Positions 8,034 through 15,578 of a DNA stretch of 64,000 bases are shown piece after piece. The position numbers and the translations under genes are program-made. Positions within the stretch are counted from its first letter, which is position 1. The number at the start of each line of letters is the position of its first letter. Under the pieces are notes generated by a model. The model searched no databases. It was not told the origin of the DNA and saw nothing but the letters and a program-made list of their open reading frames with translations. Source of the stretch: Brevundimonas sp. SGAir0440 (GTDB taxonomy: Bacteria > Pseudomonadota > Alphaproteobacteria > Caulobacterales > Caulobacteraceae); NCBI RefSeq assembly GCF_005484585.1, contig NZ_CP039435.1, positions 3,089,532-3,153,531 of the forward strand. The letters are read 5' to 3'.

Positions 8034-8747
8034 CTAGGCCGCCTCGGCCGCGATGGCTTCGGCGAACGCTGGAGACTGCGGACGATAGTGACAGCAGGCC
8101 ACGCTCGCGAGAACGGCCTCATCCTTCAAAAGGATTCGTCCCCGCACGGTGCGTAGGGCGCCGGCGGCGCGAAGGCTCTGACACGCCTGATTGATGCTGG
8201 ATCGGCGCAGGCTCAGCAACGCTCCGATATTTGATTGTGACAGAGCGATCTCAAAGCCACCGGTAGCGCGATGAATATCCAGAAGAAAGCTGGCGACGCG
8301 AGAGATCGACCCATGCGACATGGCGCACCTCAAACGCGTCTCCATCGCCCTCAATCGCTTGACGCCGCCTGAAAGCAGAAATTGAACGCCTTCCTCACCC
8401 GCTTCCCGGCAGAAAGCCGCAACGGGCGCCCGGTACACCAAGCCGTTCGACAGCCAAAGCCCTGGGCTTCCCCCTGCGATGTCGATCAGATCGCCCGCCG
8501 CAGCGACGCCACAATGGGTTCCTCGTTTCCCGTCATCAAGAAGAAGACAACCGTCGAGAACGACAGCGATCTCGCCATCCGGACGATAGGGTCCGCCCGA
8601 CACGACGGGAATGATCTCTCCCAGGCGTAGCGCGCGACTGCGACTTTCGAAGGAGAGCGGATCAAACGCCCGCCACAACGAAAGAATTTCCTCGCGCGGC
8701 TCTAGACATGGCGAGGTCTCGCCGGACGGTGTCGCAGGATCGAGCAT
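8034..8747 (-). CDS. Crp/Fnr family transcriptional regulator (3), diverged
   Basis: A 237-residue regulator with a weakly conserved N-terminal barrel (AAAGDLIDIAGG in place of the usual PGD loop). Its C-terminal winged helix is clearer: IALSQSNIGALLSLRRSSIN at about residues 170-190. The effector pocket has lost recognisable cyclic-nucleotide contacts. A CCHYRP motif near the C-terminus might bind metal or sense redox state (speculative). It lies between a convergent small gene and the Mn-catalase, and the inverted copy of the 12-bp repeat lies just upstream of it. It is a plausible local regulator of the catalase block. Confidence 0.8.
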   Translation of the reverse strand: MLDPATPSGETSPCLEPREEILSLWRAFDPLSFESRSRALRLGEIIPVVSGGPYRPDGEIAVVLDGCLLLDDGKRGTHCGVAAAGDLIDIAGGSPGLWLSNGLVYRAPVAAFCREAGEEGVQFLLSGGVKRLRAMETRLRCAMSHGSISRVASFLLDIHRATGGFEIALSQSNIGALLSLRRSSINQACQSLRAAGALRTVRGRILLKDEAVLASVACCHYRPQSPAFAEAIAAEAA

Positions 8748-8781
8748 AGGCGCATCCTGCGACTTTCCGGGCGTCGCGCAC

Positions 8782-8793
8782 TTACATGGGTTA
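8782..8793. repeat. 12-bp repeat TTACATGGGTTA, copy B
   Basis: Exact inverted copy of 6840-6851. It overlaps the stop codon of the Mn-catalase gene and lies 34 bases upstream of the Crp/Fnr gene starting at 8747. The equal distances from two regulator starts suggest an operator. Confidence 0.5.
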
Positions 8794-9705
8794 ACTGACG
8801 CCTTCGTCTTCGATCAGTTCGGTCGTGGTCCCTGCCCCAGGTCCCGCCCCTAGATCAGCCCCGGTCACAGGATTGCCGTCGAGGTCAGAGGCTGTTCGGG
8901 CCGCGAAGGCCTGGACAGCGGCGGCGTCCCGTTCGCCCAGTGAGACGCTGGCGGAGCCGTCGCCGCCGTCCACGGCGCCCTGCTGTTCACGGTCGTTGAT
9001 GAACTCCCATTGCTCCCCCTCATTCCAAGGTCCGCGGACATCGCCCTCCCCTTGGGACATGTCGTAGTATTTGTCAGCGAAGGAAGGCAGGCCGACCAGC
9101 TTGCCTGCCGGGAAGTTCGGCTCCATGGCGTAGAGGGCCTTCTCGAAGGACTTCTGATGCGCCACTTCGCGCGTCATCAGGAAGTTCAACGCGTCCTTCA
9201 CGCCGGGATCGTCCGTGCAGTTGATCAGACGTTCATAGACGATCTTGGCCCGGGACTCGGCGGCGATGTTGGAGCGTAGGTCGCAAGCGGGATCGCCGAT
9301 CGAGTCGATGTAGGCGGCGGTCCACGGGACACCGGCGGAATTGATCAGGGCCGGCGCGCCGCCATAGAGAATGGAGGTCGTATGGCTCTCACCACCGCTG
9401 TTCAGCGAGGCGTAGAGATCGGCCTCCTCCATCGCGGCTTCAGCCATCTGGCCTTTCACGCCCCGGTTCAGCATGGACACGATCGAGCCGATGACCTCGA
9501 GGTGGCTTAACTCTTCCGTGGCGATGTCGAGCAGCATGTCTTTGCGGCCCGGATCTTCATCCGCCAAAGCCTGTGTGAAGTAGCGCATGGCGGCGGCGAG
9601 CTCGCCCTGCGGCCCTCCGAATTGCTCAAGCATTAGGGTGGCGAGACCCGGGTTTGGTTCGGATACCCTGACCGTATACATCAGGCGCTTGTTGTGCATG
9701 AACAT
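8791..9705 (-). CDS. manganese catalase
   Basis: A 304-residue non-haem catalase that breaks down hydrogen peroxide in the cytoplasm. All di-manganese ligands of the family can be placed: Glu35, Glu65-x2-His68 (EELSH), Glu150 and Glu180-x2-His183 (REVAH), in a ferritin-like four-helix bundle. A Gly/Ala/Thr-rich C-terminal tail follows, as is common in the KatN type. The start MFMHNKRLMY is typical and has an AAGGAG ribosome site. An EcfG-like promoter (9735-9760) precedes it, so it is probably induced by the general stress response. It is divergent from a hemerythrin gene across a perfect hairpin. Confidence 0.93.
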   Translation of the reverse strand: MFMHNKRLMYTVRVSEPNPGLATLMLEQFGGPQGELAAAMRYFTQALADEDPGRKDMLLDIATEELSHLEVIGSIVSMLNRGVKGQMAEAAMEEADLYASLNSGGESHTTSILYGGAPALINSAGVPWTAAYIDSIGDPACDLRSNIAAESRAKIVYERLINCTDDPGVKDALNFLMTREVAHQKSFEKALYAMEPNFPAGKLVGLPSFADKYYDMSQGEGDVRGPWNEGEQWEFINDREQQGAVDGGDGSASVSLGERDAAAVQAFAARTASDLDGNPVTGADLGAGPGAGTTTELIEDEGVS

Positions 9706-9734
9706 GGTTGGCTCCTTGGGGTTGAAGCCGAGCT

Positions 9735-9760
9735 AACCGGGCCATTCCGAGTGCTGTTCC
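9735..9760 (-). promoter_or_regulatory. EcfG-like promoter of the Mn-catalase gene
   Basis: On the minus strand: GGAAC, 17 bases, GGTT, 29 bases before the catalase ATG. The -35 matches the alphaproteobacterial EcfG consensus exactly and the -10 keeps GTT. Catalases are typical EcfG targets, which supports the call. Confidence 0.65.
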
Positions 9761-9761
9761 G

Positions 9762-9781
9762 AAGGTCGGCTTTCCGACCTT
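9762..9781. repeat. perfect 8-bp inverted repeat between divergent genes
   Basis: AAGGTCGG-CTTT-CCGACCTT lies immediately upstream of the EcfG-like -35 element of the catalase promoter and about 100 bases before the hemerythrin gene. No T-run follows on either strand, so a regulator-binding site is more likely than a terminator. Confidence 0.5.
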
Positions 9782-9884
9782 GAAACGTTTTACTTTCGAG
9801 CGCGGCCATCGGTTGTGCCCGCTATTGGACAGTCGGAACGGACAACTCCGAGCGGCTCTTGAACCTTCTTTCACGGGAGGTTTG

Positions 9885-10421
9885 ATGTCCCTCATCGACA
9901 AGGCGCTCGCCGCCGTCACCCCGCAGCCTGACGATCAGACGCGCAAGGCGGCGACGGAAAAGGCCCGCGCCGCATCTCAGACTGGAGACTGGCTTTCGCT
10001 GGTGCTCGATCATCACGACGCCATCCGCGCCGCCTTCGCCTGCGGCCGAACGGCCAAGACCGCTGTCGAAAGAAACACCGCTCGCGATGCCCTCGCCGTC
10101 GTGCTGAACGGCCATGCGCTGGCCGAGGAGCTGGTCCTCTATCCCGCCCTTGGTCAGGCCGGAGAAAAGATGCACGCGGCCCACGCCTATCTCGAGCAGA
10201 CGACCACAAAGGCTCAGATGGCGGAGCTTGAAAACATCGCGCCCTCGAAGCCCGCCTGGCTGGAAAAATGGGCCCACATCGAAGGCGCCGTTCTCACCCA
10301 TATGTTCGAAGAAGAGAGCGATTGGTTCCTGACCCTGAAGGTTAAGGGTCACCACCAGGTCCGTCTGGCCTCGCGTTACGCCGAAGAGTTCGAACGCTAC
10401 GCTGGCGCCCCCCAGTCCTGA
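9885..10421 (+). CDS. hemerythrin HHE-domain protein
   Basis: A 178-residue protein with a hemerythrin-type helical bundle rich in metal-ligand residues: His43/His44 in the first helix, His77 with Glu81/Glu82, His97/His100, His131, His139 and Glu142/143. Such proteins bind a di-iron centre and sense or carry oxygen, or buffer iron and nitric oxide. The frame is open upstream, but the ATG at 9885 has a strong GGGAGG ribosome site. It is divergent from the Mn-catalase and followed at short distance by the SRPBCC and alcohol dehydrogenase genes, forming a stress-type operon. Confidence 0.85.
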   Translation: MSLIDKALAAVTPQPDDQTRKAATEKARAASQTGDWLSLVLDHHDAIRAAFACGRTAKTAVERNTARDALAVVLNGHALAEELVLYPALGQAGEKMHAAHAYLEQTTTKAQMAELENIAPSKPAWLEKWAHIEGAVLTHMFEEESDWFLTLKVKGHHQVRLASRYAEEFERYAGAPQS

Positions 10422-10463
10422 GCCGCCTGATCCCGACCGTCCAACATCAAGGAGGCATCAACG

Positions 10464-11027
10464 ATGTCCGCCCCCCTTTCGACAGACGCCGACGTCCAGT
10501 CACCAGCATTCCACGACGACTATGTGGAAGGCGCCTACGACTCCACCAGCATCCAGGCCGTCATGATCAACCAGCCTCGTCAACGGCTTTATGACTACTG
10601 GCGCGACTTCCGAAACCTGCCCAGTTTCATGGAGAATGTGAGGTCGGTGGATCTTCTGGACGACCTCCGATCAAGTTGGAGCGTTGCAGGTCCGGCCGGT
10701 GCGGAGATCGAGCTTGTCAGCGAGATCACCGAAGATCGTCCCGGCGAATACATCGCCTGGCGGTCGACCGAGGACAGCGATGTCGATCACGAGGGCTGGA
10801 TCGCGTTTCGCGACAACGCCTTCGGCCGCGGAACCGAGGTGCGTGTCCTGATCAGCTACGACCCGCCGGCGGGCGCCGTCGGCAAACTGGTCGCCAAGGT
10901 GATGCAGCGCGAGCCCCGGGTCCAGGCCCGGCGCGAGCTGCGACGTTTCAAACAGCTGATGGAAACGGGCGAAATCTCGACGTCCAAAGCTCCCGACGCG
11001 GCGCCGCGCGCCGACCGTCATTTCTGA
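10464..11027 (+). CDS. SRPBCC (cyclase/dehydrase-type) family protein
   Basis: A 187-residue protein with the START/SRPBCC fold. The family pattern is seen in [21 protein letters not shown] near residues 39-59, then alternating strands ([21 protein letters not shown]) and a C-terminal helix ([19 protein letters not shown]). These proteins bind hydrophobic ligands in a deep pocket; the COG5637 type is often found next to alcohol dehydrogenases and stress genes. An AAGGAGG ribosome site precedes the ATG. It lies 42 bases after the hemerythrin and 17 before the dehydrogenase gene, so the three are probably one transcript. Ligand unknown. Confidence 0.85.
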   Translation: MSAPLSTDADVQSPAFHDDYVEGAYDSTSIQAVMINQPRQRLYDYWRDFRNLPSFMENVRSVDLLDDLRSSWSVAGPAGAEIELVSEITEDRPGEYIAWRSTEDSDVDHEGWIAFRDNAFGRGTEVRVLISYDPPAGAVGKLVAKVMQREPRVQARRELRRFKQLMETGEISTSKAPDAAPRADRHF

Positions 11028-11044
11028 TCCCGGAAGGAATTCCC

Positions 11045-12223
11045 ATGCGCGCCCTGACTTGGCACGGCAAACACAATGTTCAGGTGGACACGGTCCCCGA
11101 TCCCCAGATCGTCAATCCCCGCGATGCGATCATCAAGATTACGGCGACCGCCATCTGCGGATCGGACCTGCACCTCTACGATAGCGTGATCCCCGGCATG
11201 TCCAATGGCGACATCCTCGGCCACGAGTTCATGGGCGAGGTCGTCGAGATCGGCCGTGGCAACACGAGCCTTCAGGTCGGCCAAAAGGTCGTCGTCCCCT
11301 TCGTGATCGCCTGCGGCTCCTGCTTCCATTGCGGCAAGCAGCAGTTCTCGGCCTGCGACAACTCCAATCCCGCCGACAAGTCCGACGCATCCGAGATCGC
11401 CTACGGTTACCCGGCTGCCGGGCTGTTCGGCTATTCGCATCTGACCGGCGGCTATGCGGGCGGCCAGGCGGAATATGTCCGCGTCCCCTATTCCGACGTC
11501 GGCCCGATCGTGGTGCCGGACGGGATTGAGGATGAGCGGGTCCTGTTCCTGTCGGACATCTTCCCCACGGGTTGGATGGCGGCCGAAAACGCGGAGATCG
11601 AGCCCGGCGACACGGTGGCGATCTGGGGCTGCGGGCCCGTCGGTCTGTTCGCCATCAAGAGCGCCAGATTGATGGGCGCCGGCCGCATCATCGCCATCGA
11701 TCATCATCCACGCCGACTGGAGCTCGCCAAGGCGAATGGCGCGGAAGTCCTCAACTATCATGAGGTCAAGGTTCGCGAAGCCCTGATGGAGATGACCGCC
11801 GGCATCGGGCCGGATGCCTGCATCGACGCCGTCGGCATGGAGGCGCATGGATTTTCGCCCGACAACATCATCGATGCGGTGAAGCAAGAAACGAAGCTGG
11901 GAACGGATCGCCAACATGTCCTGCGCGAGACGATCATGGCGTGTCGCAAGGGAGGACGCGTTTCAATCCCCGGCGTGTATGGCGGGATTGGCGACAAGCT
12001 GCCGATCGGCGCCCTCATGCAGAAGGGTCTGACGATCAAGACCGGCCAGACCCATGTGCAGAAATACCTGCCGCAGCTCCTTGAGCTGGTCATGGACGGC
12101 AAGATCGACACGACGGATCTGATCAGCCATCGCCTGCCGCTTGAGCAGGCGCCAGAGGCTTACAAGAACTTCCACGACAATCCGAACGAATGGACGAAGG
12201 TGGTGCTGAAGCCGCACGGCTGA
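11045..12223 (+). CDS. zinc-dependent alcohol dehydrogenase (formaldehyde dehydrogenase-like)
   Basis: A 392-residue medium-chain dehydrogenase. The catalytic zinc site is seen at CGSDLHLY and GHEFMGEV. A structural-zinc-like cysteine run follows ([16 protein letters not shown]), with one cysteine fewer than in glutathione-dependent enzymes. The Rossmann motif is [20 protein letters not shown]. The long insertion after the cysteine cluster matches the glutathione-independent formaldehyde dehydrogenase/threonine-dehydrogenase-like subgroup. It is last in the hemerythrin-SRPBCC-dehydrogenase set. A role in aldehyde or alcohol detoxification is likely; the substrate is not determined. Confidence 0.88.
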   Translation: MRALTWHGKHNVQVDTVPDPQIVNPRDAIIKITATAICGSDLHLYDSVIPGMSNGDILGHEFMGEVVEIGRGNTSLQVGQKVVVPFVIACGSCFHCGKQQFSACDNSNPADKSDASEIAYGYPAAGLFGYSHLTGGYAGGQAEYVRVPYSDVGPIVVPDGIEDERVLFLSDIFPTGWMAAENAEIEPGDTVAIWGCGPVGLFAIKSARLMGAGRIIAIDHHPRRLELAKANGAEVLNYHEVKVREALMEMTAGIGPDACIDAVGMEAHGFSPDNIIDAVKQETKLGTDRQHVLRETIMACRKGGRVSIPGVYGGIGDKLPIGALMQKGLTIKTGQTHVQKYLPQLLELVMDGKIDTTDLISHRLPLEQAPEAYKNFHDNPNEWTKVVLKPHG

Positions 12224-12445
12224 TCGAAGGCCGTCGTTCGAGCCCTACCGCCATGACACGATGGACAGCCAGACATCCGATCGCACCATAGCGAAGTCCG
12301 TGATTGTTTCACGAGGCCTGGCAGGAACAGGACGGGTTCAGCGAGCCTTTGGGTAAGCCATGACGCTACACCCGCTGCTCGCCGATCGCTTAGAATCCGG
12401 TCTCGGCCTGCCCACCTCATCATCCCGCGACGGAAGAGCATTTTC

Positions 12446-13015
12446 GTGATCGACGCTGAGCAGGTCGTAACGCTTCTCGGCGACTCGCTCACCGCCGGCT
12501 ATGGCCTCAGGCCGGCCGAAAGCTTGCCGCGCCAACTGGCGGCGCGATTGGCGAGCGGAACGCCTCCGGTTCGCGTCATCGGCGCGGGCGTGTCCGGCGA
12601 TACGACAAGGGATGGCTTGCGACGGCTCGATCGGGACGTGCCGGCGCAAACGGATCTTTGCGTCGTCGCCTTGGGCGCCAACGACATGATGCAGTTGGTC
12701 CCGGCCGATTACGTCAGGAATAATCTTCTGTCGATCATCGACAAACTCCAACAGCGCAACATCCCCGTTTTGCTGAGCGGCATGCGGGCGCCGCCCTGGT
12801 TTGGCGCCTACGCCTGCGCGTTCGACGCGGTCTACCCCGAGGTCGCTCGCGCAGCGAGCGTGCCCCTGATGCCCTTCCTGATGGAGGGTGTAGCGTTGCA
12901 GCCGGCCTATGTCTTGCCGGACCGGATCCATCCCAACGCCGCCGGCGTGGGCAAGATGGCCGACACCCTTGCACCCCATGTGCGATCCGCCCTGGCGGCC
13001 CTGCGGACGCCGTGA
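12446..13015 (+). CDS. SGNH/GDSL hydrolase (TesA-like arylesterase)
   Basis: A 189-residue hydrolase with the four SGNH blocks: LLGDSLTAGYG with the nucleophile Ser (block I), a glycine in GAGVSGDTT (II), LGANDMM with Asn (III) and DRIHPNAAGV with the Asp-x-x-His pair (V). This is the TesA/arylesterase arrangement. Unlike TesA there is no clear signal peptide; the GTG-started N-terminus goes straight into strand 1, so the enzyme is probably cytoplasmic. It lies 4 bases before the exonuclease III gene, suggesting co-transcription. Confidence 0.85.
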   Translation: MIDAEQVVTLLGDSLTAGYGLRPAESLPRQLAARLASGTPPVRVIGAGVSGDTTRDGLRRLDRDVPAQTDLCVVALGANDMMQLVPADYVRNNLLSIIDKLQQRNIPVLLSGMRAPPWFGAYACAFDAVYPEVARAASVPLMPFLMEGVALQPAYVLPDRIHPNAAGVGKMADTLAPHVRSALAALRTP

Positions 13016-13019
13016 CGGG

Positions 13020-13793
13020 ATGCGGCTGGCCACCTTCAACATCAACGGCGTCAATCGTCGCCTGCCCAATCTCCTCGCCTGGCTTGAACAGGCCCAGCCG
13101 GACGTGGTCTGCCTTCAGGAGCTGAAGGCGACCGACAGCCAATTTCCGAATGCCGAAATCAAGGCGGCCGGCTACGATGCGGCCTGGGTTGGCGAACAGC
13201 GCTGGAACGGCGTCGCAATCCTAAGCCGCATTGGCGAGCCGGTCGTGACCCGACGCCGGCTGCCCGGCAACGCCACTGATCCCCAGGCCCGTTATATAGA
13301 GGCGGCAGTCAATGGCGTGTTGATCGGCTGCCTCTATTTGCCCAACGGCAATCCCAGGCCCGGGCCCAAGTTCGACTACAAGCTTGCCTGGGCCGACCGG
13401 CTGATCGCCCATGCGGGGACCCTCTACGCCACTGCAGCGCCGGTCGTGCTCGCCGGCGACTACAATGTCGTCCCGACCAACGCCGACATCTACAACACCA
13501 GTTCGTGGAAGGCCGACGCCCTGCTTCAGCCCGAGAGCCGCGCGGCCTTCAAGCGCCTGCTGGACCAGGGCTGGACCGACGCCCTGCGCGAGCGTTTCCC
13601 GCACGATCCGCCGCCCTGGACCTTCTGGTCCTATTTCCGCGAGGCCTGGTGCCGCGACGCCGGTCTGCGGATCGACCATGTGCTGCTCAACGGTCTCGCG
13701 GCCGAACGGCTGACCGACGCCGGCGTCGATCGCGCGGTGCGCGGCGCCGAGGGCGCGAGCGACCACGCGCCGGTCTGGATCGAGCTTGCCTGA
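13020..13793 (+). CDS. xth: exodeoxyribonuclease III
   Basis: A 257-residue AP endonuclease/3'-5' exonuclease. It shows the family's active-site motifs in order: LATFNINGVN (Asn), CLQELKATDSQFP (metal-binding Glu), GWTDALRE, the YNVVPT loop (GDYNVVPTNADIY), DAGLRIDHVLLN and SDHAPVWIEL (catalytic His). It acts in base-excision repair at abasic sites. The ATG follows the previous stop by four bases. A repair theme continues with alkB, dinB and dnaE2 next door. Confidence 0.93.
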   Translation: MRLATFNINGVNRRLPNLLAWLEQAQPDVVCLQELKATDSQFPNAEIKAAGYDAAWVGEQRWNGVAILSRIGEPVVTRRRLPGNATDPQARYIEAAVNGVLIGCLYLPNGNPRPGPKFDYKLAWADRLIAHAGTLYATAAPVVLAGDYNVVPTNADIYNTSSWKADALLQPESRAAFKRLLDQGWTDALRERFPHDPPPWTFWSYFREAWCRDAGLRIDHVLLNGLAAERLTDAGVDRAVRGAEGASDHAPVWIELA

Positions 13794-13837
13794 CCCAGCC
13801 GATCCGGACCGCTGGACGTCAGTCGACCCAACAATCG

Positions 13838-14398
13838 TCAAGCCGTCAGGGTCCGGAAGGTGATGGAATAGCGCAAGGCTGTCATAGGTGTGATAGAATG
13901 CTCCCAAGCAGCGCGCGCCTCTCCTGACAGGCGATAGACCGAGCCGCTCGCCAGCGCCGCATTTCGACGCAGAAAGCCCGTCCCCTGGCGACGGCGCAGC
14001 CGCATCACGCAGGGCGCAAGTAAGGACACGCCCAGGATTTCCCCATAGACGGGGCGGTCGCGATGCCAGCCGATGCCGGCGCCCGGCGCATATTCATTGA
14101 CCAGAACCTGCACAAAGGCCGCGCCGTTCAGATCGAGGCGGCCCGCCAAGCGCGCCATTAAGGTCGAGAGAAACGCCGGCCAACCCGCGCCATCACCCCC
14201 GCGGTCGAAGGCGGCGATCCGGCGATGACCCAGGTAGCCCAGATGTTCATAGGGTTTGAACGCCAGAGTCTGGAGCGCGGCGACAAGCGCGGCCTGTTCA
14301 GGCGCCGACAGGACGCCGGCCCAATAGTCAAAGCCCGCCACCACGGGCGTGCGCGCGGGTGCATCGTCGAACAGGTCGATTTGCGATAGTTCGGTCAC
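13838..14398 (-). CDS. alkB: AlkB-like 2-oxoglutarate/Fe(II) dioxygenase
   Basis: A 186-residue DNA/RNA dealkylation enzyme of the AlkB family. The iron ligands are His112 and Asp114 (WHRDRPVYGEILGVSL) and His167 (WEHSITPM), and the 2-oxoglutarate-binding arginines lie in RYSITFRTL at the C-terminus. It removes methyl groups from N1-methyladenine/N3-methylcytosine or related lesions. Its GTG start overlaps the dinB stop (GTGA), so translation is coupled to dinB; the longer open frame upstream lies inside dinB. A role in damage tolerance together with DinB is a fair inference. Confidence 0.88.
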   Translation of the reverse strand: MTELSQIDLFDDAPARTPVVAGFDYWAGVLSAPEQAALVAALQTLAFKPYEHLGYLGHRRIAAFDRGGDGAGWPAFLSTLMARLAGRLDLNGAAFVQVLVNEYAPGAGIGWHRDRPVYGEILGVSLLAPCVMRLRRRQGTGFLRRNAALASGSVYRLSGEARAAWEHSITPMTALRYSITFRTLTA

Positions 14399-15468
14399 GC
14401 CAGGACCAGTTGGTTCGCCGCGGCGCCGGTCGTCTCCAGATTGGACAGGCTTACCCCGACCAGGCGCACGCCCCGGCTTGGCGGGTAAAGGGACCGGACC
14501 AGCACCCGACTGACCTCGTGCAGGGCTTGGCGGGAGGCCACAGGCTCGGACAGGGACCGGCTTCGCGTCGATTGCTGGAAGTCCGCCCATTTGACCTTGA
14601 CGGTGACCGTCCGTCCCCGGCTGCCGGTCTTCTCGCACCAGGCCCAGACATCGTCGGCCATGGCCATTACCCCGGCCTCGATCGCGTCCGGATCGGTCAG
14701 GTCGGAGGCGAAGGTGGTTTCCGAACCGCTCGACTTGCGGGTCCGGTCGGGATTGACCGGACGATCGTCCTCGCCGCGGGCGATGGCGTAATACCAGGGC
14801 CCGGACTTGCCGAAATGATGCTGGAGAAAGGCTCGGGATTGGCGGCGCAGATCCGCGCCGGTGCGGATCCCCAGCCCTTCCAACTTCGCGGCCGTCACCG
14901 GCCCCACGCCGTGGAAGCGCCTGACCGGCAAATCCTCGACGAAGGCCTCGCCACGCCCGGGCGCCACGACAAACTGGCCGTTCGGCTTGTTCTGGTCCGA
15001 CGCCAGCTTGGCCAGAAACTTGTTGTACGAAATGCCCGCCGAAGCCGTCAGGCCGGTCTCCTCGAGGATCCGCCGCCTGATTTCCTCCGCCGTCGCCGAG
15101 GCGGTCCCCAGGCCTCGTCTGTCCGCCGTCACATCGAGATAAGCCTCGTCCAGCGACAGGGGCTCGATCAGGTCGGTGTAGTCCGCAAAGATCGCATGGA
15201 TCTGCGCCGAGACCGCGCGATAGACCTCGAAGCGCGGCGGGGCGAAGACGAGGTCCGGGCATTTGCGCAGGGCGGTTGTGGAGGGCATGGCCGAGCGCAC
15301 CCCAAACCGCCGCGCCTCATAGCTGGCGGCGGCGACCACGCCGCGCGCCGCCGCGTGCCCCACCGCCACGGGCCGACCGCGCAGGGCGGGATCATCCCTC
15401 TGTTCCACGGAGGCGAAGAAAGCGTCCATGTCCACGTGGACGATCTTGCGGGTTGCGACGCCGGACAT
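14395..15468 (-). CDS. dinB: DNA polymerase IV (Y family)
   Basis: A 357-residue translesion polymerase. Palm catalytic residues are intact: Asp13 in [12 protein letters not shown] and Asp107-Glu108 in [10 protein letters not shown]. The helix-hairpin-helix region and little-finger domain follow. Intact acidic residues separate it from ImuB, which has lost them. It is divergent from dnaE2, with a LexA-like box in the 110-base gap, and is coupled to alkB. SOS induction is therefore likely. The start [15 protein letters not shown] fits the family. Confidence 0.93.
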   Translation of the reverse strand: MSGVATRKIVHVDMDAFFASVEQRDDPALRGRPVAVGHAAARGVVAAASYEARRFGVRSAMPSTTALRKCPDLVFAPPRFEVYRAVSAQIHAIFADYTDLIEPLSLDEAYLDVTADRRGLGTASATAEEIRRRILEETGLTASAGISYNKFLAKLASDQNKPNGQFVVAPGRGEAFVEDLPVRRFHGVGPVTAAKLEGLGIRTGADLRRQSRAFLQHHFGKSGPWYYAIARGEDDRPVNPDRTRKSSGSETTFASDLTDPDAIEAGVMAMADDVWAWCEKTGSRGRTVTVKVKWADFQQSTRSRSLSEPVASRQALHEVSRVLVRSLYPPSRGVRLVGVSLSNLETTGAAANQLVLA

Positions 15469-15489
15469 GCAGCCTGCATATCAAGACGA

Positions 15490-15504
15490 GAACAAAAAGA
15501 AAAC
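15490..15504. promoter_or_regulatory. LexA-box-like site between dinB and dnaE2
   Basis: GAAC, 7 bases, AAAC. This is one base off the alphaproteobacterial SOS box GAAC-N7-GAAC (reverse of GTTC-N7-GTTC). It lies 22 bases upstream of dinB and 75 upstream of dnaE2, two typical LexA targets. The position supports it more than the sequence does. Confidence 0.45.
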
Positions 15505-15578
15505 ATTTGTCCAAGGCGACGCTTGCCATTCGGCTCGCCGGAGTGCTGTCGGGGAGATCGAACAGCCGCTCAATCCCT

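Noticed and set aside
9835..9860. Second EcfG promoter for the hemerythrin gene
   Set aside because: GGAAC is present, but the expected -10 position reads TCTT instead of CGTT.
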